NCBI GenBank assembly: GCA_964020975.1
Contig: OZ026624.1
Span: 25,676,423 to 25,740,422 of the forward strand
Source of the DNA: Hermodice carunculata
Lineage: Eukaryota > Annelida > Polychaeta > Eunicida > Amphinomidae
Direction of reading: 5' to 3'
Length of the DNA: 64,000 nucleotides
Positions 24,401 to 39,488 of this stretch are shown here, in pieces. A program made the position numbers and the translations under genes. The notes beneath the pieces are model-generated. The model saw only the letters and a list, made by a program, of their open reading frames with translations. It was not told the origin of the DNA and made no database searches. How positions within the stretch are numbered: position 1 is the first letter of the stretch; each line of letters starts with the position of its first letter.

Positions 24401-26324
24401 CATGATTAAGGGGAAATTCCGATACATATACTTATTGATTTATCTAAAGCATTTGATACCTTAGACCAGGAGGTTTTGCTACATAAATTAAGTTATTATG
24501 GTATTAGAGGTAAGACCCTAGAACTTCCCCAGAGTTAATTAACAAATAGAAAACAATATGTAATTTTTGATGACATAAAATATGAGTTTTTAAATCCTCA
24601 AACTGGTGTCCCTCAAGGATATTTTTAATTTATATCAATGATATAACAGCAGTAGCTTCTTCTTTTTGTCAAATTCATAGTAAATGCTGACGGCCCGACT
24701 TTATTTTACTGCATTGAGTCATCCAATTTTAGTAGGATCAGATGAGTATGTTTTGCAACTAATTAATATTGAAATAAATGAAATAAACACATGGTTGAAG
24801 GTGAACAGGATGTCTCTGAATATTAATAAAACTGAATTTATGGTCTTCTCTCAACCACAAAGATCCTTAAATATTGCAAAACTCCAAATTGATAATGAAT
24901 CAATAGAATGCATAGATACTGTCAATTTTCTTGGACTTTAATGAGATGTGCATATTCAGTGGAACAGTCATATCCAAAAAGTAGCGTCCAAAATTTCTCA
25001 GACTATTGGCATAATGAATAGATTGAAAAATTGTCTCCCACCATATACTTTGCAAACTATTTATAATTCACTTATTCTTCCACACTTATTTATTGTCTTC
25101 TTGCTTGGGGGCACAAATTCGAAAGACTTGTTCAGATTCAAAAATAGGCTGTTCGAGTAATTAATCACAGTAAGTACAATGCCCATGCTGAGCTGATTTT
25201 TAAATTGAGAAATTTATTGAAACTCGAAGATTTTTACAATTTACAGATCTTAAAATTTTATTATAGATTACAAAATGATAGGGTCCCTGCTTATTTTCGT
25301 TATATACAAATTACGCCAACCACCCAAATACATGAGTATAACACAAGAAGAAAATATGTCTTTTTTTTTTTTTTTTTTACGCGTACTCAACATATGTTTG
25401 CTAGATACTATTTGAAACACGAAATTAGACGTATCCTGAATGAAACGCCTGAAGTTATTAGGGAGCAAAGTATATACTCATAGTTATCCCCGTTTTTCTC
25501 AATATGTAAAGAAATATTATATAATGAATTATCAAATGTCCTGCCATATACCGAACTGTTATATTGACAAAAGAAATTAAGAGATAAGATATGCAATTTA
25601 ATCAGTTTACATGTTTTCCTAAATTTGTCGTTCATGATCACTTTCATTGTAATTATAAATTGTTATAGGGTGGCACACATGATAGCGATCTGTCAAAGAT
25701 CTTAATGTGTGTCTCAATGGTCTCAGTATTTTTCCTATAGTTGTCATGTCTTTATCATCTTTCGATTATCTTTATTTACCATACTTGTATTTATTACATA
25801 TCTTCTTTGGTCAAAATAAAATGTTCCTGAGTCCTGAGTCCTGAGTGCTGATGGATTAGAATTGCAAATACAGTAGAAACTCTTATTGAGAACAATATAT
25901 TTAGGTACATGTATATCGACTGCCCGTCACAGTCTGTGTATAAGAGTGTACATGGTTATGCTTATGAATATGTAAATATGAAATGGATAAAAGAGTGACT
26001 GGCAGAACACTTGTATCTATATAACATATATTGCATTTATCCTAACTAGGCCTACAATGATCAGATATTCACAAACATTGTGGATAATAAATGAGCTGGC
26101 CGATTGTTTATTAGATTATGGAATTGTTCTACATAAGGCCATATGTGACCATTGACATACTCTCGAACAGAACACAAAAAGAAACCCCATTAGAATCCGT
26201 AGTCTTGGTTGCGCAATAGGAACTTCCGGTATGTGGTTCCCAGTCCGGGCCAATTATGGTCTGGCTGCCCACACCATGCTACGCCATGCAGCGCCATGCC
26301 AGGCAGCGTATTTTGGACCAAGCC
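21487..26324. mobile_element. 4.8-kb segment bounded by ~190-bp inverted repeats
   Basis: 21487-21680 matches the reverse complement of 26130-26324 at roughly 75 percent with one gap: TAGTCCAAAATACGCTGC against TGGTCCAAAATACGCTGC, CTATTGCGCAACCAAGA in both, and TTCGAGAGT in both. ACCATTT flanks both outer ends (left about 21479-21485, right 26325-26331), a candidate 7-bp target duplication. Long terminal repeats fit a foldback or Mutator-like DNA transposon. Most of the interior is a LINE. No transposase was recognised. Confidence 0.65.
22440..25850 (+). mobile_element. Nearly full-length decayed LINE (endonuclease plus reverse transcriptase)
   Basis: The endonuclease start is at 22640-22770 (YYNIDQLITHLKKMHNYLTV, ISLNCESLNAKFDELR) and continues at 22947-23130 (IIIGNIYRPPRD, AMIAGDFNTDIL). 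Reverse transcriptase follows: 24150-24480 (KVVPIFTKDDP, ISVLPAISKIFERVIYNQI, FGFREMHST, then LIDLSKAFDTLD in another frame), 24590-24700 (NPQTGVPQG, NADG) and 24760-25480 (NTWLKVNRMSLNINKTEFM, WNSHIQKVASKISQTIGIM, LQILKFYYRLQNDRVPAYF, EYNTRRK). Many stops and frameshifts. The 3' end carries CTGAGTC direct repeats (25827-25848). A poly(T) run (25362-25378) interrupts the C-terminus. Confidence 0.82.
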
Positions 26325-26869
26325 ACCATTTAGCATTCATAATAAATGAGCTTAAACCTGTCTCATAGGCAGCCTTCTATCCATGCATGCAAGGTGTATG
26401 GTTTGGAAGGTTTGGGTCTTGTAGCAAATGGGGTTGGGGTGGGGGGTGGGGGTGACTGCCAACAACTGTGTAATGAGGTTCTCAATAAAATGCAGAGATT
26501 TTTTTCTGTTATGCAGGAACAGATCTGGTCGATGCTACTGTATGTACCAGGCAGGCTATAGTTCCCACTAGTGCTGGACAGAGCTTTCAGTGCACCATGA
26601 CTGAGACTGGTGTCCTTGCTGGTGTGTTTCTATCTGAGGCTATAAGTCTGCTGGGCTTATCTGTCCCTAGGGAACACAAACACTGGACTTCCAGGCAAAA
26701 CAAGCCTGTGTATACCCTCTGTTAAAAATAGACTATATACAGTGTTGATTTGGCTAGTGTTCCAGTCCTCAATGACTGTTTTCACATTAGTGAATTTGAA
26801 ACAGTGTGTGGATTTGTGTTATCTCAGTGGACACTTTCATGTCTTTATTCCCTTACAAAATAAAAATTC

Positions 26870-27250
26870 TGGGATCATGCTGGATTTTGCTGGTATTTGC
26901 TGGACATGCTGAGAAGTGCTGGAACCACGTTGCATTTTGCTGGAAAAAGGACTCAATTTTTTGTCGATTTTCTGGTTTTTGCTGCCAATGCTGGATACTG
27001 GTGGAAACATGCTTGGTTTTGGTAGAAAAAGAACTTAGTTTTTTTTTCAGGGTGTTCTCATTGTTGCTGGGAATGCTGGGTATTGCTGGAAACAGGCTGG
27101 ATTTTCCTGGAAAGAGAACTTAGTCTTTTCAGGGTTTTCTAGTTTTTGCTTCAGATGCTGGATATCGCTGGGACCATGCTTGATTTCGCTGAGAAAAGAA
27201 CTTGTAAAATTTTAGAATGTTAGATTTTTGTTAAAGATGCTGGATTTTGC
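26870..27250 (+). repeat. 84-bp minisatellite of TGCTGGAT words
   Basis: Degenerate units near 26902, 26988, 27072 and 27156, each reading roughly ATGCTGGATATTGCTGGAAA, then CATGCTGGATTTTGCTGG, AAAAGAACTTAG, and TTTTCAGGGTTTTCT. Spacing is about 84 bases. Confidence 0.75.
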
Positions 27251-28292
27251 TGGAGTAGGCCTCAGGGTACAGAACTTAGAAAATTTTGAATCTTGAGTCT
27301 TTGACAGCCCAGCAGAATCCGGCACAGTGTTAATTTTGTTACTGCCTAGTTTTTGATGAGCATGCTGGATTTTGGTTGTTTGCTGACCACCAAATTCTTA
27401 AGTGTTACCACAGTGTGGTTTTGCTTGATTTTCCACATTTCTCAACCCAGCAAATGATTACTTTTTTTGTGTGTGTGTGTGTTTTTTTTTGCTGGACCTG
27501 CTAGATTACAATTAAAATAGATCTCGATCTTGGTAAGATATTCAATGGTCAAGATTTCTGTGGAAGGAAGGCAGCATGGGCGATAAAGGAGGAGCAAGTG
27601 CGTCTACCCTCGCTGAAGTTCCAATTATAATCTTGATGTTTCAGCATTATTAATTAGCCCCAAAATTTTATTTTAGTATGCAATCTTATGTATATATCTT
27701 ATAACTGGATCTTTAATTACCTGTGCCAGATTTTTGGAAAATTCATTAGACTTATACCTATCAAAATATTGAATGAAGATACAAAATATTTGATCATCGG
27801 TTAGCCTCGTTCTCAAAGGTTTGCAAGGCGGGAAATTTCGTTTAACTGATTTTGGGGATTGTGAAGACTGCGTTCTGCTGTGCTGTGTTGAAAGACTGCA
27901 AAATTCAACAAAGCATGGGGCAAGGCAACAAATTTAAATATCTAGTAGTCTTTCCCTTGTGGTTGGATCAAACATTGGCAGAGGTGAAACCCGCGCAAAC
28001 ATCACCAGCCTTAAATGGGAGCAAAATATTGGGGAAGAGGTGGATGTGCAAACACTGCAATGGCTGGGGATAATTCACAAGGCTATCATAATGGAAATGG
28101 CTTGTGAGTACACTATTATTAACTCATGAACTTTCATGTCTTAACGTTACTGGATTAATACACAGTATGACTATCTTTATTGACATGAACCAATACAACT
28201 CAGAATGGTAGAGGTACAGTCACGATCGATGGATGTGATCTACAATGTAAAACGTAAAAGATGAAATCATGCCTTTCTTGGGGTCACACTAA

Positions 28293-28352
28293 ACACCAAA
28301 CCCCACCTGAACCCACCAAAACTCACCAAACCCCACTTGAACCCACCAAAAC
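28293..28352 (+). repeat. 30-bp tandem repeat, two copies
   Basis: CACCAAACCCCACCTGAACC and CACCAAACCCCACTTGAACC, each followed by CACCAAAACT. A C-rich strand of unknown role. Confidence 0.7.
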
Positions 28353-28477
28353 TCACCCTCCCACCCCACCCCCGAACCAACCAAAACTCACCGAAAACCA
28401 CATTTTTGCAGGATTTTGTCCGGATTTGATTAAATCCCGACAGAATCCAGCGAAATTTTGTTAGAACTGGCTGGAAA

Positions 28478-28592
28478 AATGCTGGATATTGCTGGATGCT
28501 TGGCAGAATATGCTGGATTATGACGGATGTTTTCTCCGGCATTTTCCACCATGCCCAGCAATATCCAGCAATATCCAGCATAATCCCAGCAT
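28478..28592. repeat. Inverted TGCTGGATATTGCTGG words
   Basis: AAATGCTGGATATTGCTGG near 28479 faces CCAGCAATATCCAGCA near 28555-28580 in opposite orientation. The word is the one used by the minisatellite at 26870-27250. Confidence 0.7.
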
Positions 28593-28599
28593 TTCGTTT

Positions 28600-30230
28600 T
28601 TGTAAGGGTTTTCTTGTACACAGGTACATGTGTACATGTGGCTTCATCACAGTGTCTATTAAAATTTGTATATGTAATAAAGGAACAAAGACAGTTCTGT
28701 GTTGCATATAAACACATCCCCTTAATTTATGATATGCATACACTGTACATGTATATGTGCATGTATGAATAATGTACATGTACATGCACTTATACCCATC
28801 AGTCGAGATGCTGACCTGGATCTAATGAGATGCAAGATTAGGGGTCAAATCAGCAGCCTCGTTCTCAGTTACATAGCTGGGCAGTGCTTATGTAAACAAA
28901 GAAGCATGGGTACATTGTAGTCCCTGCTATTTGGGAGTGTTGAGGTGTAATCATATCAAAATGCAGGTATACTTACCGGAGCATATCATGTTTAGGTATT
29001 TTTCTGTAGTTACAACATTGAAAAGCAGTTTCTGATGTGCTTACCAGTGAAATTAGAGATACACAATGACAAAATAGGGCATAATTTTATTTCCTATGAC
29101 CCTGCCCAATCCTGGTTTCAAGAGTTTTATATCAATTCAAATTGTATTGCATGCTGTTCCATCATTCTGTGTATAATGCTGCAAAACTGGGTAAAATACT
29201 GGCTCAACATCCAGCAAAGGTGAATGCTTGCTTCTTCTTATCATGGGAATGGTAGCCATCTTGAGTGAACAGCCAATTACAGAGCCCTTGAGATGCCTGT
29301 TTAGAACACCCACCAACCAGATGCTGCCCTGGCATTTTAATTTAAAACAGACCCATGACCCATTCACGCTGCATCTTGATCAACAAGTGTTCATGCTTTC
29401 AAGAGGGTATAAATTTGGACTGGGTTGGCTTAAATTTTCATGATATAAGTGGTCCAATTTGAATAACGGGAAATTCCATTTTATCAGAAGTAATGGAGGG
29501 TTAGGACAACTGATAAAACAAAACAGTCTCTGTTATAACATAGATTATGCCAAGTTTCGTATTTATTGATATTTTAAGGTGTGACTTTTTTTTAACATTC
29601 TAGGGCAAATTGTACAGTTTTGATAAAAATTCAAAGGGCCCTACCCCTTAAATATGGAATTTTGGGGTTCCTTCCTTTTTGGCTGGAAGGTGGACACAGG
29701 GTTGTTACTATTCCACCACCCCTATTTGATTATGTATTTGTATGCTTTGGCAGTGCATTCTAGGTGCAAATTGCCGGGAATAGACCCCATGTTACAAAAA
29801 TGGAGCTTTGGAGAAAACGTTGTTGAAATTCAAAGTCGGGTCACAAGATTATTTCTTTCTAATTTGGACCTACATCTTACTGGTTCCATCAAGAAAGTAT
29901 TCTTGCAGTAGATGGCAAAATGTTTTGTCATCACATTGCTTGTACAAAATTTAACCAAATCATATGTACAGGACTTCTGGATATTTGGGTCAGCAATGGA
30001 TGACAGGTCAGAAATGAAATGGACATATTGGATTAACATGGCCCTATTATTATACCGGAATAATACCATAATGTGGATTTATATCTGTGGAAAGAGGATA
30101 GATAAAAGTAAGAGATTATAACACACCCTTTGTACCACTTTTTAAAAAATTCTTACTTGTATGTGATACCAGTTAATAACATTGTCGCCATGTCGAATTT
30201 TGTCTATCTTGGTGACGTCACAGCCTAAGG
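28600..30230. other. No gene recognised
   Basis: Short chance frames only, with no splice-flanked coding stretch that I could support. Confidence 0.45.
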
Positions 30231-30329
30231 CTTAGCTTGCAGCCGAGGCTTGCTGGTAGCCAATCAATCTCATTCATGTCTCGGCATTTCGACTGCATCC
30301 ATACTGTCCAGAAGGGCTGACCATCTCGT

Positions 30330-30389
30330 GAGTGGGCACTTTTCTGTGGTCCTAAGGGTGCCCACTGTAGAGAGGTTTCACTGTATAAG
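30330..30389. mobile_element. Single end of a pogo-like MITE
   Basis: The minus strand reads TACAGTGAAACCTCTCTACA then GTGGGCACCC, a typical pogo/Tigger-style terminus. No matching left end was found. Confidence 0.35.
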
Positions 30390-30420
30390 TGAACACTGGC
30401 ATTGCGTGTCTGAGAAATCA

Positions 30421-30623
<203 letters not shown>

Positions 30624-30899
30624 TCTTTACGACCAAGTTGGTCTTTAATTTTTCTCAGACACTGTTATTCTGAAAACCACCAAACTTGCCATGGTGATAA
30701 GGCAACCTAACAAATGATATTGTGCATCTCATGTGGAACAGTCATGATGTTTAAAATTATATAAATAAGGGGCAATTAGAATTTTAAAAGCTGCATATCT
30801 TCCATTCTGTTACAGATAGAATCAAACTTTTAATGTGCATATATAGGCTTGTGACATCTGCCAATAAAAAGTGAAAAGACAAAATGTAAATCTTTTTGA

Positions 30900-31380
30900 A
30901 TTACTTCAAAAAAAAAAAAATGGTAAAGCTGGGCCCAATATTTTTGGAGATATCACGATAACGTCGTTAGGGTTGATACCACTCGGATGGCTTTTAAATA
31001 AATATTTTAAAGTTTCACATAAAGGTAAAAAAATAATCAGAAGAAGTTGGTTTTAAAGAGGAAACTGGTCCATCATAGATGCATCTTTGATAAAAATATG
31101 GTCAAGCTGGGGTCAATATTTTTGAGACATCGCGGTAACATCGTCAGGGTTGACGCCACTCAGACGACCTTCAAATAAATACATTAAAAGTTTCATAAAA
31201 ACTTCAAAAATAATAAGGGAAGCTGGTTTTCAAGAGGAACCTGGTCCATCCTTCTGTGACAAAAATTAAGTACAGCTACGGTGAATAATTTTTGAGATAC
31301 CGCAGTAATGCCGACAGGACAGACGGACGACGCAGCGGACGGCAATACCCTCCGGCACTTAATGTACCGAGGGTAACAAA
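30900..31380 (+). repeat. About 170-bp tandem repeats ending in GGAC microsatellite and hairpin
   Basis: Units near 30918, 31096 and 31266 share CAATATTTTTGAGA, GTCAGGGTTGA and GAGGAACCTGGTCCATC. The last is cut into CAGACGGACGACGCAGCGGA and closed by TACCCTCCGG/CCGAGGGTA (31346-31375). Confidence 0.65.
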
Positions 31381-31384
31381 AGCA

Positions 31385-32840
31385 AAAATTTTGACATATT
31401 AATGACAATGACAGCCAATGTGCAACTATTGAAGTTCTGTACACTTTGTGTTGTATCCTGACAGTTGTGGCAGATGTAGTTTGAATTCCCTTGATATAAA
31501 TTCAACTGAATCAACTTAAAAACAGTTTCTTACTGCAAAGGCTGTATGCTCTAGCACGATGTACACTGCTAGAAAGAGCCAGGGTTCTTCGTGCTCGTTT
31601 TGGCGTGGGTTTGTGGGGTGTTGATCGAGATGGTGCAGGTAGCGTCAAAGGCCTTGGTTTTGTACATCTTGGTGTTTTCCTTTGAAAATTATTCACAAAG
31701 TTCTTATTGTATAGTTCTATCACACTTTCGTTTCCTTTTGACCAGGGGAATATGCTTGGGGTTTTGTTCATATCATTGTTCTGCCCTCCCGCCCCCCCCC
31801 CCCCAAGAGCAACGAACACACAGACGTTCATTTGTACTGAAGCCGCACGCTACTATTTGTAATCAACTTTTCCCATTGTAACGACATGACCTGGTTGGTG
31901 CATGTTACTAATTTTACTTTCAGTTTTGACAACATCCAATTTACTTGTGGGTGTGGCGCTAAGCTGCAGTGTACAGGGAGGTGCTACTCTCTGTTGTCAG
32001 TTTTGAGAACTTTTAGATGATGCTTTTTTCTTTTTGTTTGAAGTTTCAACACGCAGGACGTGCAGTTTTGGAGCATTTCAAAGTTATCATATTATTGGTT
32101 ATAATACTATGGGGTAAGAAAACTGAACAGAATTTAGTTTTTAACAGCAGGAAAAAAATATTGAAAGTGGGATCATGCGTGAAAGTCACGTTCCTTCAGG
32201 CAGGTGGTGATTCCGAGCGCGGAAGAAGAAAAACGAGCTGCGGTTCCATTTTTCAAAGCGTTATTTTGTTTTACAGGTGGGTAGTTGACAGGAAAAGAAC
32301 TCCTGGTATGTTTCTTGTTCGCAGGGTGATCATATCTAGCCTTGGTGCGGGGTGGTAGATCAGTTTGGAAAGTGAAATTTGACAGTACACCTGCTGGCCC
32401 GAAATCATTTGCATTATGCTGTTCCCGTGGCCGAGATTCAGAAGCAAAGTTCCACGCACGTGCTATATCAATGACTCGCTTCAGTGGCATTAAGCCTTCA
32501 TGTAATATAAATATGTGCACGTGTCAACAACAGTTGTATGTCTTTGAAATTGGCAAATCATATCAGTTACATGTGGAACTCTGTGCATAATTTGTTGTGG
32601 CAGCAGGTTGCTGGATGGAGAAACACGTTAAGAACAGATCAGGCGATAACATGCTGGTGTGCAGACACTTTTCATTAACTTGTCATGCTCCTAATGTGTA
32701 GTGACACCCCTGGCATCCGGTAAGCGAGCAAAAAAGTCACTGATTTCAAATCAGCACCACAAAATTGTCTTAGGATGTCCACTTTTGTGCCATTTTCCTC
32801 AGTTAATATGGATTTAGGCATCTATTCTGTGAAACCAATC
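31385..32840. other. No gene recognised; holds one copy of an 87-bp direct repeat
   Basis: 32191-32277 resembles 38488-38572. Some frames between 32173 and 32590 stay open on both strands without a recognisable protein. Confidence 0.45.
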
Positions 32841-32843
32841 TCA

Positions 32844-33630
32844 AACTAGAAAGGAAGATTTGCTTTAAAGCAAATCTGTCTGTGTGCCTTCAAAAGCTGT
32901 AAATTTTAGATGGTACAACTTTTGTGCTTAGGTACTTCACATTGCATTAAGCTTATGGCTGGATGATATTTCCAATTCAAATAACCTTGACCTTTTACCT
33001 TTAACCTTTATAGGTCACACATAAATTGCAAAAATGTACAGTGTTACAATACCCACAATTTAAGTCCAACATGATTAGAATTGGATGGAAATTGGCCGCG
33101 TTATGGCAGGGTGAAACTTTCAAAGGTCCAGATGACATTGACCTTTGACCTTTTGGGGTCACATGTAATTTTCAAAATGTGGAGTGCTGCAATAGCTACA
33201 ATTTGAACCAAACATGATCAAAATTGGATAAAAATTGACCAAGTTATGGCTAGAAGAAAGCCGCCATTGAAAGTGACCTTTGACCTTGAATGACCTTTGA
33301 CCTTGAGATGACCTCTACCTGAAGTGAACCTTCACCTCAAAAATGACACCTTGGCCTAAAACTGACCTTTGACCTTGACATGACCCTGACATTTGAGATG
33401 GCCTTTTCCTTGCTATGATCAAACTCCTATACACTCGGAACCACATCCACTATAGTATATAAAATATTGATGATTTAAAACTTTAATTAGCCCTCATTTG
33501 CATAATTTTGAAAAGCATGACCTCTCATTACAAAAAAGCCAGACTTCATCTATAGAAGTATAATTTTGCCAAGTTTGGAGTTTCTATGTGTAATACTTTT
33601 TAAATAAAATGTCGGACAAACTTGTCTGGA

Positions 33631-33674
<44 letters not shown>

Positions 33675-33720
33675 AAAACAATATGTCTGTGTGCCAACAC
33701 AGACATTAAGAAAGAAAGTG

Positions 33721-33751
<31 letters not shown>

Positions 33752-34811
33752 AACTAAGAACAAAAGAAAGAAAGAATTCCTAGAAAAACAATATGTCTGT
33801 TGGCACACATCCATAAAAAAGAAAAAAAGGAAAGAAAGAAAGACAACATCTTTGATAGTATGAAATGATATATAAACTACCACAGACTGTGTCATCATTC
33901 TTTTCCATTTCATTCTCATGAACCAAGTTGTCTTCCCAGCATGATACAACTTGTAGACGTCAGTCTATTCATACTTGTGCATGCTTTGTTTACATTGAAC
34001 ACTGACCTGGCTACCCGTGGCTTGTACGATATCCTAACCTTGCAACCTCACTGCAAGGAAAACTACAGCTTCCTGTGGCTTTCAGTTGAATCTGTTATGT
34101 CTTACCCAATTAATTAATTATGTGTTGTTCCAATGTTTTAAGTTATGTCTTGTCTGTCTTGTGTAAACATGACAAAAGCAGTCACACACGGCATTCTGTG
34201 TGCCACTCAGGGGCACACATACAGACAAGCATGCTGCCCGTAGCCTGATATCAAACCCAGTCTCTTATCTGGGCTAAAAGTATCAATTACCAATGCGGAC
34301 CTCAGAATCTTGACTGATACCATCTTTGAAGCCTTTGGTACTTCACATTCCATTATGCTTATGGCTAGTTTTAACAAAAAGGCCTGAATGAGCTTGACCT
34401 TTAATCTTTAGGCATTGCATGTAAATTACAAAAATATGCAGTGTTGCAATACCTACAGGTTGGGTCCAACATGGTTAAAATTGGTTGAAAATTGACTGAG
34501 TTATGGCTAGATGAAAATTTCAAACGTGAAAATGACATTGACCTTTGACCTTTAGAGGTCACATGTAAATTACAAAAATGTGCAGTCTAACCAACATATT
34601 AATCGAAGTTGGAGTGATTACCTGTACCTATAATATTTTTGGAGATATTCAAGATTTAAATTTTCAAATGACCCTAATTTGCATAATTTTCAAAACCGTT
34701 GAACCTCTTTACAAAAAGACCAAGCTTCATGTATGGAAGTATAATCATGCCAAGTTTGGAGTTTCTATGTAAAATAGTTTTCAAATGAAATGTCGGACAA
34801 ATTTGCCTGTA

Positions 34812-34847
<36 letters not shown>

Positions 34848-34866
34848 AGAAAGAAAGAAAGAAAGA
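32844..34866 (+). repeat. Module A, copy 1
   Basis: Starts AACTAGAAAGGAAG with a perfect 22-base palindrome (32856-32877, half-site AGATTTGCTTT). It carries clusters of TGACCTTTGACCTT (33120-33420 and 34535-34560), several GAAA tracts split by ATGTCTGTG/CACAGACAT hairpins (33683-33706), and ends TCGGACAAATTTGCCTGTAA then (GAAA)n. It is nearly identical to 41533-43570 (offset about 8690). Confidence 0.85.
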
Positions 34867-36322
<1,456 letters not shown>

Positions 36323-36518
36323 AGATTTAAAATTTCTAATGGTGCTTTTTTACATAATTTAAATTGCTACAACTTTTATTTTTAATTCATTAGGTGATTA
36401 GATGCCAATGGTCAACAACCCCCTAGTAGAAGTTGGAATGACATCTCTATTATACTGTTGAAGATATTCAAGATTGAAAATTTCAAATTCAGTCAGAAAG
36501 AAAGAAAGAAAGAAAGAA

Positions 36519-36589
<71 letters not shown>

Positions 36590-37723
36590 AAAGTGTGTCT
36601 TGACACACACACACTTTAATGATAGAATGCAGGAGCAGGGATCTTGAGCATTTCCTGGACTGTGTAATTGTATATAAATAATGTAGCCCAAAATGTTTTC
36701 TTTAAGAGCCACTGAACAGACTGGTGTCCAAAAAGAAAACATTAACTTATCATTAAATTACCAAACAGACATAGCCATTCAATCAATGCAGCCAATGTTT
36801 ATATGACAAAATTAACTCATTCAGTGATAAACCCAAAAGATATGCTCTTTGCTAATTCTTTCAAATTTGCATTGCTAATACAATGTGTGAAACAAATAAA
36901 AAAGGTCAGAATATCACAAATCATGAGCAGAGATTATATTCTATTATGATTGTCCGAAATTTTAAATCAGAACCCCCTAATTTAAAAGATAAGAATACTC
37001 AGTATATCCCTTTGATACAAATTTTACTGACAGTAAATGAAGACTTCTGTCCTGAATGAGTCCAGGGATGCTGCATTTTCAAAGGGTCATTTTGATGTCA
37101 CATCTTGTAAAATATATACCAGGATTATGGCTTGTTTGCAGTTTAATTGAGATGTGACACCCCTGTAAAAATGTCCCACAGGTCTTACAATGTTGATAAA
37201 GGCTGTGGATTATGAGTGAAATCTATTGGGGGTAATAAAATACACATAAACTTCAGGAAGAAAGGGTTGGGTTTATTTTGATGTGGTTACACTTGCCAGG
37301 ACTTTGGAATAAGCTGGCCATTTGATACCAATCATTCACTGTCACTGGTCATGTGTGTTTGGTGGGGTGGCAGACACATAGCAGAGCCAGCTCCACAGCT
37401 TATAACATATTGAAGATTTAAAACTTTAATTAGCCCTCATTTGCATAATTTTGAAAAGCATGACCTCTCATTATAAAAAGGCCAGACTTTATCTATAGAA
37501 GTATAATTGTGCCAAGTTTGGAGTTTGTACGTGTTATACTTTTCAAATGAAATGTCGGACAAATTTGCCTGTAAAGAAAGAAACAAAGAAAGAAAGAAAG
37601 AAAGAAGAAAGAAAGAAAGAAACAAAGAATTCCTAGAAAAACAGAAAAGTGTGTGCTGACACACACACTTTAATAAAGAATTCCTAGAAAAACAGTATGT
37701 CTGTGTTTGCACACAGACATAAC
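36323..37723 (+). repeat. Module B, copy 2 (lacking its first ~140 bp)
   Basis: Begins inside the module (AAGATTTAAAATTTCTAATG) directly after the GAAA tail of copy 1, then follows it almost base for base. The tail adds the AAAGTGTGTGCTGA hairpin (about 37646-37671) and ATGTCTGTGT/ACACAGACAT (37697-37720). Confidence 0.85.
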
Positions 37724-39488
37724 AAAACTGAAAACCGAGACGAGGACGTACCCTACTTTAAATCAAGATTATGAGTGCGTGTCAACGTTTGGAGTTGTAA
37801 GAGTTATATTTTTAAAATCATCGCAGTTTTCTGTATTAGAAACACCCGTCGAACCTTTCGGGCTTGAAAACATAAATAAAACCCCCATAGCTCTGGGACT
37901 AAGGGTTGATGTGTGAACTACATAGGTGGGTTCAAAAGAGGGCCTTATTATATGTGTTCATGATAGAATATATTATGTTTGTGTAAAGATAATGGTGAGT
38001 ATTAGAGATGAGATGAGATCGGAATTTTATTTCAGAATGGTAATTCTGATAGTAGTGTAATAAGATGTAACTCCTTTTGTGGTTTATGTTCATACCAACA
38101 TATTGAAGGTGGTCTCATGTATGATGATAATAACAAAATCATCTGCAGTGGTCATTTGTGTAATTGTAATACTGCTATGCTTAACATTGTGCAACAGTCG
38201 TACTATCTTACTAAATACACCGACAGTTATGTGTGGTCACGTATTCTACTATGGTGAAATGTCTGGCTGTTGATTTCTATATTCGAAATGGAAATTTTGA
38301 AATGTTAGTAAAATACTAGATACCAAGTCAAATGATTATTCTTGTCTAACGGAATACAAAATATGCGAAGTGGATCTTTATCAATAATTTAAATTTTAGG
38401 ACATTGTTTTATTTTTTGCTAAGTTATTAGCAGTCAATCATAAACGTTAAAGAGCTAGATGATGGGTGAAGGACGAGAGGCCGCCTGTTCCTTTAGGCAG
38501 GTGGAAGTTCCGGGCGCGAGAGAAGAACGCGCTTCAGTCCCCATTTTTCAAAACATTACTTCGTTTTACAGGCATGCCCAGGGGTGTGCGGCTAGAGCGT
38601 GCCTGAGATGAGCCTTATCAACACGTGATGATGGTGCAGTCGTGAACCAGGGACCAAGAGACAGCAACAAATTGTTGAAGTACACTCGTGGTGCACTAAT
38701 GGTGTGTAATTGTGATCCCTCTTGGGGACACCAGATGAAGTAGCTCGTGGGTACTTCCAAAGCTCGAATAACTCCATTGCTGATATAATTCTACACATTT
38801 CAAATAAATGAATCAAAAACTCTAGGCTGTGTGTTGTAAAGTCTGTGTTCAATGATTAGCATGTGGGGGGGGGGGGGGGATAATCACGAACTTGGAGAGT
38901 AGCCGCAATCCCCTCATACACGCATAGATATACACAAAGAGCGTACGTTACACCATTTTTTTCCTTTCATTTTCTGGGTTGGCAATCTGCAGAAACTTAG
39001 TCTTGGCGTCTTTTTTGTTGAGCTGGTGCACTGACGCACTCAGCAATTAACTTTAAGCATTCTGATTATACACTAATAACCAAGTTGAGAGTTGTCAACA
39101 CAGGTGCTGGGTGTTGACTGTATACTATACATGTACATGTATTTGTTTGCTACACTGGCCAAGCCAAATGACCCTCCCCACCCAGGCACCCATAAGCTTT
39201 TGCGATAAACACGCTCATATGTCACAAGGCAATAGGTCTGTGGGACACTGACAGATATTGTTATCCTGCGAGCTATTTTCCCGCGACGATCGTGTCATTG
39301 CTTGTGTGTGGTGTGTATAAACTTTATTGACTGTACCATAAAAAAACAGAATATATGGCGTTTTGTCACAAACACGTGTAAAGAAAATACAAATGCAGCA
39401 AAGTGTGCACAAATACAAAATGATACAAGCATAACAGTTACAAAATCATAGAAAAAGAAAGGAAAAAGAAAAAAAAGCAACAACACAA
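37724..39488. other. No gene recognised between modules
   Basis: Unique-looking sequence with an 85-base direct repeat (38488-38572, like 32191-32277) and a poly(G) run (38865-38879). Two overlapping minus-strand frames (38566-38852) have no recognisable product. Confidence 0.45.

Noticed and set aside
38566-38852. Two overlapping minus-strand frames that look exon-like
   Set aside because: No known motif. One frame is as open as the other, which suggests chance.
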